Part shown: positions 26,712 to 36,585 of the stretch, one piece after another
How the letters are laid out: each line of letters begins with the position of its first letter
Position numbering within the stretch: position 1 is the stretch's first letter
NCBI GenBank assembly: GCA_910578465.1
Contig: CAJTPW010000002.1
Span: forward strand, 248,001 to 312,000
DNA from: an uncultured Vampirovibrio sp.
Lineage (GTDB): Bacteria; Cyanobacteriota; Vampirovibrionia; Gastranaerophilales; Gastranaerophilaceae
Length of the DNA stretch: 64,000 nucleotides
Reading direction: 5' to 3'
Translations under genes and position numbers: made by a program
The notes under the pieces: model-generated
Seen by the model: only the letters and a program-made list of their open reading frames with translations
Told to the model about the DNA's origin: nothing
Databases searched by the model: none

Positions 26712-27587
26712 ATGGCTCTTATATTTCAGGAATTAATTTTAAATCTTTCAAAATACTGGTCAGATTACGGCTGTATTATTCAGCAGCCTTATGATATCGA
26801 AAAAGGCGCTTCCACCATGAATCCTGCCACTTTTTTAAGGGCGCTCGGACCGGAGCCTTTTAATACCGCAATGGTTGAACCCTGCAGAAGACCGACAGAC
26901 GCCAGATACGGCGAAAACCCAAATCGTCTCGGGCATTATTTTCAATATCAGGTAATTTTAAAACCCTCTCCGGATGATGCTCAGGGAATTTATTTAAAAT
27001 CATTGGAAGCAATGGGGATTGATCTTTCAAAACATGATGTAAGATTTGTTGAAGACAACTGGGAATCTCCAACCCTTGGTGCGGCAGGAGTCGGCTGGGA
27101 AGTATGGCTTGATGGGATGGAAATCACTCAATTTACATATTTTCAGCAGGTGGGAGGCCTGGAAGTTAAGCCCGTGGCGCTTGAAATTACATACGGTTTG
27201 GAGAGAATTGCAATGTATCTTCAAAACGTCGATTCTGTATACGATGTTATGTGGAACAACAATTTGAAATATGGCGATATTTACCTTCAAAATGAGATTG
27301 AACAATCAAAATATAACTTTGAATATTCAAACCCCGAAAGACTTTTCACCCTGTTTGATCTGGCAGAAGCCGAATGTTATTCCTGTTTGGACGCTAAAAT
27401 CGTACTTCCCGCATACGACTGGGTGTTAAAATGTTCCCATACCTTTAACCTGCTCGATGCAAGAGGGGTAATAAGCAAAGATGAACGTATAAATTATATA
27501 AACAGAGTCCGACGCATGGCAGCTTCTGTTGCAAAATTATACGTAGAACAAAGAGAAGAGCTCGGATACCCTCTTCTTAAGAAATAA
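26712..27587 (+). CDS. glyQ: Glycyl-tRNA synthetase alpha subunit
   Basis: Catalytic subunit of the alpha2-beta2 glycyl-tRNA synthetase. Signature stretches are EPCRRPTDARYGENPNRLGH, FVEDNWESPTLGAAGVGWEV and LEITYGLERIAMYLQ. The frame extends back into aroF, but ATG at 26712 begins MALIFQELILNLSKYW as in the family and gives 291 aa. AAAGGA lies about ten bases upstream. The beta subunit gene glyS is not adjacent, which is common in Cyanobacteria. Confidence 0.96.
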   Translation: MALIFQELILNLSKYWSDYGCIIQQPYDIEKGASTMNPATFLRALGPEPFNTAMVEPCRRPTDARYGENPNRLGHYFQYQVILKPSPDDAQGIYLKSLEAMGIDLSKHDVRFVEDNWESPTLGAAGVGWEVWLDGMEITQFTYFQQVGGLEVKPVALEITYGLERIAMYLQNVDSVYDVMWNNNLKYGDIYLQNEIEQSKYNFEYSNPERLFTLFDLAEAECYSCLDAKIVLPAYDWVLKCSHTFNLLDARGVISKDERINYINRVRRMAASVAKLYVEQREELGYPLLKK

Positions 27588-27647
27588 AAGGTTTACCATT
27601 AATTGAAAACTGCTGCGGCAAAGGCACACCTTTTAACGGGAAATAAA

Positions 27648-29216
27648 ATGAGAGATGATTTAAATAAAATCGCCGATGAATTAAAAATCGACACCAAAGA
27701 ATACAAAGGACTTTTGAACCTTACAAAAAATATGTTCAAAACAAAAAGCCCCGATACTATGTTGGATGAATCCCAAAAAGGCGGGCTTAAAAAAACTCTC
27801 GGCGCGTTTGACCTCATTATGCTTGGAATAGGTGTTATGATTGGTTCCGGCATATTCACAGCCCTCGGGATTGCGGCAGTGGGCGGAAACGGAACACTTG
27901 GCGCAGGCCCTGCAGTAATTGTATCAATGGTTTTAGCCTCTTTTTGCTGTATATTTTCTGCAATGTGCTATGCTGAATTTGCAACGATGATTCCTGTCGC
28001 AGGCTCCGCTTATATCTATACCTACGCCACAATGGGTGAATTTCTGGCATGGATTGTAGGGTGGTCTTTAATTATGGAATTTTTAATCGGCTACATAGCG
28101 GTATTAAGCGCCTGGACAGGGTATTTAACCGAATTTATAAAAGGTTTTTCAAAATATCTGCCCGAATGGCTGTACAATCCGCCAATATGGCTCATTCAAG
28201 ACTACACAACCGCAGCGCACAACCTTACAAAAGAAGGGTTAAACCCTGATTTAATCATTCCGCATATTTTTGGCATTCCCGTTTGTTTCAGTCTCCCCGG
28301 GGCTTTATTTACAATAGTTGTGGCTTCAATTTTAATCAAAGGCATTAAAGAAAGTGCTGCAATGACAGGAGTTTTAGTATTTATAAAGCTTGGTGTTATT
28401 GCGCTTTTTGTAATAACGGGCGCATTTTATGTAAAGCCCGAAAACTGGGTTCCATTTGCACCAAACGGAATAAACGGAATTTGTGTCGGTGCATTTTTGA
28501 TATTCTTTGCATACCTCGGTTTCGACGCCATTTCTACCGCGGCAGAGGAAACTAAAAATCCGCAAAAGAATTTACCTGTGGGCATTATAGGTTCTCTTGC
28601 AATTTGCACCATTGTATATATATTAACGGCACTTGTTTTAATAGGGATAAATCCTTTAAGTGAAATTAATTTACAGGCACCCTTGGCCCATGCAATAAGT
28701 TCTGTCGGTCAAAACTGGATTGCAGGGTTAATTTCAATCGGCGCACTTGCAGGCCTCACATCGGTTTTAATGGTTATGATGCTTGCAGGCACAAGGGTTT
28801 TATATGCAATGAGCAGAGACGGTTTTTTACCAAAAGCATTGCAGACTCTTCATCCGAAATTTAAAACACCCTATGTTGTGACTATTTTGGCTGCAATCAT
28901 TTGTATTATGGGCTCAACCTTTTTGAATATCTCAACTGCGGCAGAGCTTTGCAACTTTGGCACATTTACATCATTCATAATTGTCTGCGTTGCCGTTTTA
29001 ATCTTAAGAAAAACAGACCCTGAAAGAAAACGGCCGTTTCGAGTGCCCTTCTCACCCTGGTTTCCTTTGATGGGAATACTTTGCTGCGGCGGATTAATGT
29101 TTTATTCAATGCGATTTTTAACAACATCAAAAGTACTTTTCCCGATATGGATAGCACTTGGCATAATAATTTATTTTATATACGGATACAACCAGCAAAG
29201 AAAGATTGAAAAATAA
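27648..29216 (+). CDS. APC-family amino acid permease (copy 1 of 3)
   Basis: An amino acid-polyamine-organocation transporter, closest in style to cationic amino acid permeases, with about 12 transmembrane helices. The first helix has LGAFDLIMLGIGVMIGSGIF, the unwound GSGIF motif that binds the substrate amine/carboxyl; FFAYLGFDAISTAAEETKNP is also typical. A TTG at 27603 would add 15 residues, but ATG at 27648 with GGGA upstream matches the paralogues better. The most divergent of three tandem copies; the next starts directly after its stop. Confidence 0.92.
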   Translation: MRDDLNKIADELKIDTKEYKGLLNLTKNMFKTKSPDTMLDESQKGGLKKTLGAFDLIMLGIGVMIGSGIFTALGIAAVGGNGTLGAGPAVIVSMVLASFCCIFSAMCYAEFATMIPVAGSAYIYTYATMGEFLAWIVGWSLIMEFLIGYIAVLSAWTGYLTEFIKGFSKYLPEWLYNPPIWLIQDYTTAAHNLTKEGLNPDLIIPHIFGIPVCFSLPGALFTIVVASILIKGIKESAAMTGVLVFIKLGVIALFVITGAFYVKPENWVPFAPNGINGICVGAFLIFFAYLGFDAISTAAEETKNPQKNLPVGIIGSLAICTIVYILTALVLIGINPLSEINLQAPLAHAISSVGQNWIAGLISIGALAGLTSVLMVMMLAGTRVLYAMSRDGFLPKALQTLHPKFKTPYVVTILAAIICIMGSTFLNISTAAELCNFGTFTSFIIVCVAVLILRKTDPERKRPFRVPFSPWFPLMGILCCGGLMFYSMRFLTTSKVLFPIWIALGIIIYFIYGYNQQRKIEK

Positions 29217-30773
29217 GTGGAGAATAAAAATATAACAGCGCTCAAAAATTTTGGCGCAAACCTTTTAAAGAAAAAAACGCCCGACGATTTTATCGAAACG
29301 GCAAAAAAGGTAAACCTCAAAAAAACCTTGAACGCATTTGACCTCATTATGCTTGGAATAGGAGCCGTCATAGGCTCGGGAATTTTTACAATTGTGGGTG
29401 TTGCAATGGTCGGCGAGCAGACAGGATACGGCGCAGGCCCCGCAGTTGTTATTTCTATGATAATTGCGATGTTTGCTTCCCTGTTTTCAATCCTTTGTTA
29501 CTCTGAATTCACTTCAATGGTGCCCGTTGCGGGAACAACCTACACTTATACCTACGTTACAATGGGTGAATTTATGGCATGGATTATCGGCTGGATTTTA
29601 ATGCTTGAATATGCGATAGGAAACGTTACAATGGCAAGCTCCTGGACGGGATATTTTATGGAGCTTATGAGAGGCTTTTCTCACATTTTTCCAAGCTGGC
29701 TCCAGTGGTTGTGTAATCCGCCTTTGTGGCTTGTAAATGATTACAAAACAGCAATTTCCGTTTATCAAAATATGGGGCTTGACCCTGCGGTTGAAATCCC
29801 GAGAATTTTTGGAATAATTCCTTTTTGCATAAACGTTCCTGCGATTTTACTTTTGCTTGTTATAACAATTCTTCTTGTTCAGGGAATTAAAGAAAGCACA
29901 AAAGCTGCAACCATTCTTGTTTTTATAAAGCTTGCGGTCATATTTTTATTTGTTTTTGCAGGTATGTTTTATGTAACGCCTGATAATTGGGTGCCGTTTG
30001 CACCGAACGGAATGAGGGGGATTTTATCGGGTGCATTTTTGATATTCTTTGCATACGTTGGCGTAGATGCGGTGTCATCTGCCGCAGAAGAAACCAAAAA
30101 CCCGCAAAAAAACCTTCCTATAGGGCTTATTGGAACGCTCATAGCTTGTACGGTTGTCTATATTGCAACAGCACTGGTTCTTTCGGGCATGGTAGCAACG
30201 GAAAATATTAATACCCTTGCCCCGATTGCAGCGGCCATGAACTCAATCGGTCTGAATAAAGTAGGCGGAATCATTGCAATGGGTGCACTTGCAGGAATAA
30301 CATCAGTTATTTTAGTTTTCCAGCTTGGTACGGCAAGAATTTTATACGCAATGAGCAGAGACGGCTTCTTCCCAAAATCTTTCCAGAAAATCCACAAAAA
30401 ACACGGCACACCGCACGTTGTAACATGGGTTTCAGGAATTTTAGTCATTCTTGGGGCAATGTTTATGGATTTAAACATTTCTGCAGAACTCTGTAATTTT
30501 GGCACGTTTACAAACTTTATGGTTATTTGTATTGCAGTTTTAATCTTAAGAAAAACGGACCCGAAAAGAGAAAGGCCGTTCAAAGTACCGTTTGTACCTT
30601 TATTTCCGATTTTAGGGATTATTCTTTGCGGCGGAATTATGATACACGGATTTTTAACGCTTGGAATTTCATCAATTCTTTTCCCGCTCTGGATATTAAT
30701 CGGAATTGGAATTTATTTTGCATACGGATATAAAAAGCAAAGAGATATGGAAAATAACGGCGGGGAACAATGA
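29217..30773 (+). CDS. APC-family amino acid permease (copy 2 of 3)
   Basis: 518 aa, about 12 transmembrane helices. Family motifs are LNAFDLIMLGIGAVIGSGIF and FFAYVGVDAVSSAAEETKNP. It is very similar to copy 3 throughout, including the cytoplasmic N-terminus KKKTPDDFIETAKK and the loop YQNMGLDPAVEIPRIFGIIP. It begins at GTG immediately after copy 1's stop and overlaps copy 3 by ATGA, so translation is coupled. Substrate cannot be read from sequence. Confidence 0.92.
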   Translation: MENKNITALKNFGANLLKKKTPDDFIETAKKVNLKKTLNAFDLIMLGIGAVIGSGIFTIVGVAMVGEQTGYGAGPAVVISMIIAMFASLFSILCYSEFTSMVPVAGTTYTYTYVTMGEFMAWIIGWILMLEYAIGNVTMASSWTGYFMELMRGFSHIFPSWLQWLCNPPLWLVNDYKTAISVYQNMGLDPAVEIPRIFGIIPFCINVPAILLLLVITILLVQGIKESTKAATILVFIKLAVIFLFVFAGMFYVTPDNWVPFAPNGMRGILSGAFLIFFAYVGVDAVSSAAEETKNPQKNLPIGLIGTLIACTVVYIATALVLSGMVATENINTLAPIAAAMNSIGLNKVGGIIAMGALAGITSVILVFQLGTARILYAMSRDGFFPKSFQKIHKKHGTPHVVTWVSGILVILGAMFMDLNISAELCNFGTFTNFMVICIAVLILRKTDPKRERPFKVPFVPLFPILGIILCGGIMIHGFLTLGISSILFPLWILIGIGIYFAYGYKKQRDMENNGGEQ

Positions 30774-32305
30774 TGGAAAATATAACCGCCGCTTTAAAAA
30801 AATTCATTCAAAATCTTTTAAAGAAAAAAACGCCTGATGAAATTATAGAAACGGCGAAAAATTCGGAACTCAAAAAAACCTTGAACGCATTTGACCTCAT
30901 TATGCTTGGGATAGGAGCCGTTATCGGAACGGGAATTTTTACAATAATAGGGATAGCAATGGTTGGCGAACACAATAGCCCGGGCGCAGGTCCTGCCGTT
31001 ATAGTTTCTATGATAATTGCTATGTTTGCATGCCTGTTTTCAGCACTCTGCTATTCGGAATTTGCTTCAATGATTCCTGCTGCAGGCTCAGCCTACACAT
31101 ACACCTATGTTACAATGGGCGAATTTATGGCATGGATTATAGGCTGGATTTTGATGCTTGAATACGCAATAAGCAACATCACGGTTGCGTGTTCTTGGAC
31201 GGGATATTTTATGGAGCTTCTAAGGGGCTTTTCGCATATCCTTCCCGCCTGGCTTTGCAATCCGCCCGTATGGCTTATAAACGATTACAGGACAGCTGTT
31301 TCCGTTTATCAAAATATGGGGCTTGACCCTGCGGTTGAAATCCCGAGAATTTTTGGAATAATTCCTCTTTGTGTAAATATTCCTGCAATTTTATTGATTT
31401 TAGTTATAACCATTCTTTTAATTCAAGGAATAAAAGAAAGCACAAAAGCCGCAACAATCCTTGTTTTTGTAAAACTTTTCGTAATTTTACTGTTTATTTT
31501 TGCAGGCGCATTTTATGTTGCCCCCGAAAACTGGGTGCCCTTCTCGCCAAACGGCATTAAGGGCGTTTTATCGGGTGCATTTTTGATATTCTTTGCATAC
31601 GTTGGTGTGGATGCGGTTTCATCTGCGGCAGAAGAAACCAAAAACCCGCAAAAAAGCCTCCCGATAGGGATTATAGGAACACTTATTGTCTGCACGATAG
31701 TGTACACGGGAACAGCGCTGGTGCTTTCGGGCATGGTGCCTCTTGATAAAATCAATATTCTTGCCCCTATAACCGCTGCCATGAATTCCGTCGGGCTTTA
31801 TAAAATAGGTGGGTTAATTGCAGTTGGCGCGCTTGCAGGGCTCACATCCGTCCTTCTTGTGTATCAATTGGGTACAACAAGGATTTTATATGCCATGGCA
31901 AGAGATAACTTTTTCCCGAAAGCTTTCCAAAAAATCCACAAAAAACACGGTACACCGCACGTTGTAACGTGGGCTGCAGGGATTATTGTAATTATCGGCG
32001 CTCTTTTTATGGATTTAAAAATCTCGGCCGAACTTTGCGACTTTGGCACCTTTGCAAATTTTATGATTATATGCATTGCAGTTTTAATATTAAGAAAAAC
32101 AGACCCGAACAGACCGAGGCCCTTCAAAGTGCCTTTTGTACCCCTGCTTCCTGTTTTGGGGATTATCCTTTGCGGAGGGCTTATGGTACACGGGTTTATG
32201 ACACTTGGAATTTCTGCCGTGCTTTTTCCTGTCTGGATTATAATAGGCGCCATAATTTATTTTGCCTACGGTTATAAAAAACACAGGGAAGTTGAAAAAG
32301 GTTAA
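30770..32305 (+). CDS. APC-family amino acid permease (copy 3 of 3)
   Basis: 511 aa with about 12 transmembrane helices and the motifs LNAFDLIMLGIGAVIGTGIF and FFAYVGVDAVSSAAEETKNP. Closest to copy 2; in the GSGIF motif the second residue is Thr instead of Ser (GTGIF). The ATG at 30770 overlaps the copy 2 stop, with a second in-frame ATG right after it. It ends the permease run. Confidence 0.92.
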   Translation: MMENITAALKKFIQNLLKKKTPDEIIETAKNSELKKTLNAFDLIMLGIGAVIGTGIFTIIGIAMVGEHNSPGAGPAVIVSMIIAMFACLFSALCYSEFASMIPAAGSAYTYTYVTMGEFMAWIIGWILMLEYAISNITVACSWTGYFMELLRGFSHILPAWLCNPPVWLINDYRTAVSVYQNMGLDPAVEIPRIFGIIPLCVNIPAILLILVITILLIQGIKESTKAATILVFVKLFVILLFIFAGAFYVAPENWVPFSPNGIKGVLSGAFLIFFAYVGVDAVSSAAEETKNPQKSLPIGIIGTLIVCTIVYTGTALVLSGMVPLDKINILAPITAAMNSVGLYKIGGLIAVGALAGLTSVLLVYQLGTTRILYAMARDNFFPKAFQKIHKKHGTPHVVTWAAGIIVIIGALFMDLKISAELCDFGTFANFMIICIAVLILRKTDPNRPRPFKVPFVPLLPVLGIILCGGLMVHGFMTLGISAVLFPVWIIIGAIIYFAYGYKKHREVEKG

Positions 32306-32361
32306 ACAAAAAGAGTTTTCAGCCTTTTGATTTATGCGGACAAGGATTTGGCAATAAAAAT

Positions 32362-32383
32362 GCCGCCATTAATATTTGGCGGC
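32362..32383 (-). terminator. Terminator downstream of the HD-GYP gene
   Basis: A perfect 7-bp stem GCCGCCA/TGGCGGC with an 8-base loop. Read on the minus strand it is followed by ATTTTTATT, so it fits minus-strand transcription ending 84 bases after the HD-GYP stop. On the plus strand the T-tract is poor. Confidence 0.7.
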
Positions 32384-32466
32384 GCTTTCATACTCTTACT
32401 CTTAATTTATTTATCAACTTTTTAGTGCCTGCTACCTGTATTTCCCGACACTTTTTATAAAAAAGA

Positions 32467-33750
32467 TTATGATTTCATCCTTACAAGTGCATTTATAACA
32501 TTAGGATCCCATTTCACGGCACTTTCGGATTTCAAAATTTCAAGCGCTTCCGTGCTTGAAAGCGCAGCTCTGTGCGGTCTGTCTTCAGTTAGAGCACAGT
32601 ATGCATCTGCCACAGCAATAATTCTTGAACCAAAAGGAATTGAAAATCCGCCAAGACCTTCGGGTTTTCCAAGACCGTCCCAGCGCTCTTTCTGGTAGTG
32701 AATATAGGGAACCACTTCAGACATAAAGTTTATGTTCATAAGAAGGCTCACACCTGCATTCGGATGTTCTTGAAGTTTATCCCAATCTTCTTTTGAAAGC
32801 TTGCCTTTCTTATCAAAAAGCTGCTCGTCAATTGTAATTTTCCCGATATTTTGCAATAAGCCTGCATAATAAATTAAGTCTGTTGTTTTTTCATTCAGTT
32901 CAAGGAAATTACAGATTTCACGGGATAAATTTGCAGTCCTTTGAGAATGGTTATTTTTATATTTACCCTTCAAATCCACAGCAACTGCCAATTTTTCAAC
33001 AAAAGCCTGCTGCTTGTCGCCAAGGTCGCCTATAATTGTTGTCAATTGCGCACGAAGATTTAAGAGCTCGCTTGTTGAAACAGTATCGGAATTCACTACT
33101 CTTTTTACCTGTTCAATGAGTTTTTGAATACCAAGAGAAGTTACAAAAAGCCCTGCAGTAATTTTTAAAAGGTCAATAAAATCGGCCTCAAGCGGTCTTT
33201 CAATGCTTCTTGTCGTTTCAATTGCACCGATACATTCAAACTTATTCTTCATCGGGAACACAATAACCTGCTTCCCGCCTTCATTAAGCATTATTACTTC
33301 TTCGTTTTCATAACTTTTTGTAATGTGAGAATCTACTTTTTCGGACGCAATATCTGCCGAAGTTCCTGCAAGCCTTATGGGTTCATCTTTTTTAGCAAGA
33401 TAAATTACACATTTTTCCAAAGAGAGCATGAGCTTGATTGTCTTTGCAATCGAATTATAGATAATGTAATCTTCGTTTGATTCGAACCCGAGAATAGAAA
33501 GGGTGGAGTCAATCGAATATATCGAAATAAGCTCCAGAAGCTGATCTTTCAGACTTTCATTTTTGGTTTTTGCCTTGCTTCCGATTTTATGTGCAAAATC
33601 AGGCGAAATCAAATGTTCACAAAGAAAATCACCAAGGTTTAAGGCAAATATCTCCTCAATGGGGTCATTCTCCAAAAGTCCGACAGGCACAATGTCACCT
33701 TCCGTAACATTTGTTTCATCGGTTCTTTTTGAATTTTCAAATTTTTCCAT
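32467..33750 (-). CDS. GAF plus degenerate HD-GYP domain protein
   Basis: 427 aa. Residues about 75-215 look like a GAF sensor domain; about 250-425 is an HD-GYP fold, whose active members hydrolyse cyclic di-GMP. Key residues are changed: the HD pair in the usual LLHDIGK is QN (LLQNIGK, 297-303), HHE is HYQ (351-353), and GYP is GKP (361-363). Other ligand positions remain (HSQRTANL, EHPNAG, DAYCALTEDRP). The protein is therefore probably inactive as a phosphodiesterase and may be a sensor or binding protein. AGGA lies eight bases before ATG. Confidence 0.85.
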   Translation of the reverse strand: MEKFENSKRTDETNVTEGDIVPVGLLENDPIEEIFALNLGDFLCEHLISPDFAHKIGSKAKTKNESLKDQLLELISIYSIDSTLSILGFESNEDYIIYNSIAKTIKLMLSLEKCVIYLAKKDEPIRLAGTSADIASEKVDSHITKSYENEEVIMLNEGGKQVIVFPMKNKFECIGAIETTRSIERPLEADFIDLLKITAGLFVTSLGIQKLIEQVKRVVNSDTVSTSELLNLRAQLTTIIGDLGDKQQAFVEKLAVAVDLKGKYKNNHSQRTANLSREICNFLELNEKTTDLIYYAGLLQNIGKITIDEQLFDKKGKLSKEDWDKLQEHPNAGVSLLMNINFMSEVVPYIHYQKERWDGLGKPEGLGGFSIPFGSRIIAVADAYCALTEDRPHRAALSSTEALEILKSESAVKWDPNVINALVRMKS

Positions 33751-33889
33751 TACAAGTTCCTAAAAAAATAAATCTTCTACTTCTTATTCTTGTTATCGGC
33801 ACAATTTTTAAAAACTTTTGCATTTTTTAAAAAAATTTAAAAATTTTATACTAAAGTTTACAAAAAACCTAACCTAAGTATTAAAAATG

Positions 33890-33898
33890 TGCTAAAAT
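33890..33898 (+). promoter_or_regulatory. Extended -10 promoter of metX
   Basis: TGC directly before TAAAAT (33893-33898) makes an extended -10 box nine bases before the ATG. No -35 and no Shine-Dalgarno is seen, so the leader would be at most a few bases. Confidence 0.45.
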
Positions 33899-33907
33899 TA
33901 TTGAATT

Positions 33908-35020
33908 ATGGAAAATTCAGTAGGCATTGTCGAAACAAAATATTTCAAATTTGATGGCGAAATTCAGCTTGAATGTAAAAAAAGCTTAAAAAATATTCAG
34001 GTTGCATACGAAACTTACGGTAAATTAAACTCCGCAGGCGATAATGCAATCCTTGTCTGCCATGCTCTGACAGCAGATGCCCATGCTGCAGGTTATCACA
34101 GCAAAACCGACAAAAAACCGGGCTGGTGGGAAACGATGATTGGCCCGAACAAAGCTTTTGATACCAACAAATTTTTTATAATTTCATCCAATATTTTAGG
34201 CGGCTGTAAAGGAACAACAGGGCCGTCTTCCATAAACCCGGACACAAAAAAACCATACGGACATGAATTTCCTGTAATTACAATTGAAGATATTGTAAAG
34301 GTTCAAAAAAAGCTTGTTGATTTTTTGGGCGTCAAAAAAATGATAGTGGTCGGCGGCTCAATGGGCGGTATGCAGGCAATGGAGTGGAGCATAAAATACC
34401 CCGAAACTGTAAAAAGCACAATAATAATAGCATCCACTGCCCGCCTTTCGGCACAGGCCATTGCATTTAACGCTGTAGGCAGAAACGCAATAATTTCAGA
34501 TAAATTTTTCAACAACGGCGATTATTACGACAAAGAAAACGCGCCCGATTACGGACTTGCAATCGCAAGAATGGTGGGCCACATCACATATCTTTGCGAA
34601 GAGGCTATGCACTCAAAATTCGGCAGGGATTTTAAAGATAAACCGAATTTCGACTTTGGCGTAGACTTTCAGGTTGAATCTTACCTTGAATATCAGGGCA
34701 GAATATTTGTAGACAGGTTTGATGCAAACAGCTACCTCTACATTACAAAAGCCATTGACTACTATGACCCGACATCAAAATACGGTACACTCGAAAATGC
34801 CTTCAGGCAAAGTAATTCAAGGTTTTTGATAATCTGCTTCACATCAGACTGGCTCTTTTCACCCGAGCAATCCAAAGAAATGGTTTCAGCCCTTATCGGG
34901 GCAGGAAAAGAGGTGTCTTTTGTCGAATTAAAGAGCCCCTGTGGGCATGACGCGTTTTTAATCGAACATGAAAACCAGACTAAAATTATAAAAAGCTTTT
35001 TAAAAAAGGATGAACCCTAA
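33908..35020 (+). CDS. metX: Homoserine O-acetyltransferase
   Basis: An alpha/beta hydrolase-fold enzyme that acylates homoserine for methionine synthesis. The nucleophile elbow is GGSMGGMQAMEW near residue 150; LVCHALTADAHAAG, GGCKGTTGPSS and the late SPCGHDAFLIEH carrying the catalytic His are typical. Acetyl versus succinyl specificity cannot be settled by eye. It overlaps metW by 11 bases, the classic metX-metW pair. Confidence 0.93.
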   Translation: MENSVGIVETKYFKFDGEIQLECKKSLKNIQVAYETYGKLNSAGDNAILVCHALTADAHAAGYHSKTDKKPGWWETMIGPNKAFDTNKFFIISSNILGGCKGTTGPSSINPDTKKPYGHEFPVITIEDIVKVQKKLVDFLGVKKMIVVGGSMGGMQAMEWSIKYPETVKSTIIIASTARLSAQAIAFNAVGRNAIISDKFFNNGDYYDKENAPDYGLAIARMVGHITYLCEEAMHSKFGRDFKDKPNFDFGVDFQVESYLEYQGRIFVDRFDANSYLYITKAIDYYDPTSKYGTLENAFRQSNSRFLIICFTSDWLFSPEQSKEMVSALIGAGKEVSFVELKSPCGHDAFLIEHENQTKIIKSFLKKDEP

Positions 35021-35624
35021 AATGAATGATACACAGCTGAACTATGAAGTTGTAACCGATATAATCCCTGAAGGCGTACGCGTTTTAGACCTTGGCTGCG
35101 GAGACGGAACACTGTTTTCAAAGCTTGCGCACGAAAAAAAAATTACGGGTGTCGGGATTGAAATCAATCAGGATGAAGTCATTAAAGCTCTTGACAAAGG
35201 GGTTTCCGTTATTCAGGGCGACATCGACGAAGGCTTGAAGCAATTTCCCGATAACAGTTTTGATTATGCTATTTTAAACCAAACACTCCAATCAACGGAA
35301 AAGCCTGATTTGGTTGTGGATGAAATGCTAAGGGTTGCAAAAAAGGCCGTGGTCAGCTTTCCGAATTTTGCATACTGGAAAGTGCGTTTCTATCTTTTCT
35401 TTAAAGGAAAAATGCCAAAATCCAAGGCTTTGCCTTACGAATGGTATAACACACCAAACATCCATTTAATGACGGTGAACGATTTTTTTGAATTTTGCAA
35501 AAACAGAAATATTAAAATTCTAAAATCCGTCTACCTCACCAAAAATAAAGCAAGAAGCGGTATATTGGTTCGCGCCATTACAAACTTTTTCTCCGAAGAA
35601 GTTGTCTTTGTTGTATCAAAATAA
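35010..35624 (+). CDS. metW: MetW methyltransferase-like protein
   Basis: 204-aa class I SAM-fold protein that in other bacteria is needed with MetX for methionine synthesis. It shows VRVLDLGCGDGTLFSKL near residue 25, VIQGDIDEGL, YAILNQTLQSTEKP and SFPNFAYWKVRFYL. ATG at 35010 is preceded by AAAAGGATG context within the metX end, so the two are translated together. Confidence 0.93.
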   Translation: MNPKMNDTQLNYEVVTDIIPEGVRVLDLGCGDGTLFSKLAHEKKITGVGIEINQDEVIKALDKGVSVIQGDIDEGLKQFPDNSFDYAILNQTLQSTEKPDLVVDEMLRVAKKAVVSFPNFAYWKVRFYLFFKGKMPKSKALPYEWYNTPNIHLMTVNDFFEFCKNRNIKILKSVYLTKNKARSGILVRAITNFFSEEVVFVVSK

Positions 35625-35646
35625 TTTTTATTATCGCAATAATCAA

Positions 35647-35672
35647 AGGACTCCGCATAAAAACAGAGTCCT
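35647..35672. terminator. Weak hairpin between metW and tpiA
   Basis: AGGACTC (35647-35653) pairs with GAGTCCT (35666-35672) across a 12-base loop. It sits between convergent genes, but neither side has a good T-run. Confidence 0.4.
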
Positions 35673-35716
35673 CTGGTATTCGTTTCTTATTCAAATATAA
35701 GCACATTGAGCAATAA

Positions 35717-36499
35717 TTACTTTACCATAGCACCTTTTACGATATCTGCAAAGCTATCGGCTTTAAGGCTTGCGCCGCCAACAAGAGCGCCGTCGATATC
35801 TGATTGAGCCATTTGTTCTTCAATTGTTTCAGGCTTAACGGAGCCGCCGTAAAGAATTCTTATGGCGTCAGCAGCAGTCTTAGAAGAAACTTTTTCAACA
35901 ACGCTTCTTATGTGTTTAATTACACGGTTTGCTTCGGTTGAATCACAAGTTTTACCTGTACCTATAGCCCAGATGGGTTCATATGCAATAACTGATTTTG
36001 CAATGTTCTCGTCGCTTAAGCCTTTGAGTGCTTCTGTTATCTGGTTTTCAATATGCACATCCGTTACACCTTGTTCTCTTTGTTCAAGAGTTTCACCGCA
36101 GCAGATAATAGGAATAATACCGTTATCTAAGATAACTTTTGCTTTTTTATTAATCATTTCATCGGTTTCGCCGAAGTATTGACGGCGTTCAGAGTGTCCG
36201 ATAATAATATAGCTTGTGCTGAAATCTTTTAACATATCAATTGAAATTTCACCCGTGAATGCGCCTTTGGGCTCAAAGTACACATTTTGAGCAGCAAGTT
36301 TAATTTTTCCGCAGCCACATTGGCAAAGTGCTTCATCAACTGCAGCAAGCGATGTAAATACAGGTGCTACAACAATTTCGGGAAGTTTTGCAGCGTCAAG
36401 TTCTTTTACGTTTGCCTTTATGCCTTCAATTAATTCTTTTGATTGCGCGCTGTTGTTGTGCATTTTCCAGTTGCCCGCAATAATAGGTTTTCTAGCCAT
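35717..36499 (-). CDS. tpiA: Triosephosphate isomerase
   Basis: Interconverts dihydroxyacetone phosphate and glyceraldehyde 3-phosphate. Active-site residues are in AGNWKMHNN (Lys), IIGHSERRQYFGE (His), and AYEPIWAIGTGK (Glu). The phosphate-binding LYGGSVKPET and GALVGGASLK complete the family pattern. The 260-aa length is normal. AAAGGAG precedes ATG. Divergent from bioA. Confidence 0.97.
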   Translation of the reverse strand: MARKPIIAGNWKMHNNSAQSKELIEGIKANVKELDAAKLPEIVVAPVFTSLAAVDEALCQCGCGKIKLAAQNVYFEPKGAFTGEISIDMLKDFSTSYIIIGHSERRQYFGETDEMINKKAKVILDNGIIPIICCGETLEQREQGVTDVHIENQITEALKGLSDENIAKSVIAYEPIWAIGTGKTCDSTEANRVIKHIRSVVEKVSSKTAADAIRILYGGSVKPETIEEQMAQSDIDGALVGGASLKADSFADIVKGAMVK

Positions 36500-36585
36500 T
36501 TTTTATACTCCTTTTAATCTTTATATCCAAGCTCCTTTATAGTAACATGAAAATACAAAAAGGAAGTATCGAGAGGGAATTTTTA

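Noticed and set aside
27603..32305. The three permeases as one gene broken by frameshifts or an assembly repeat.
   Set aside because: Each has a full set of helices, its own start and stop, and clear sequence differences.
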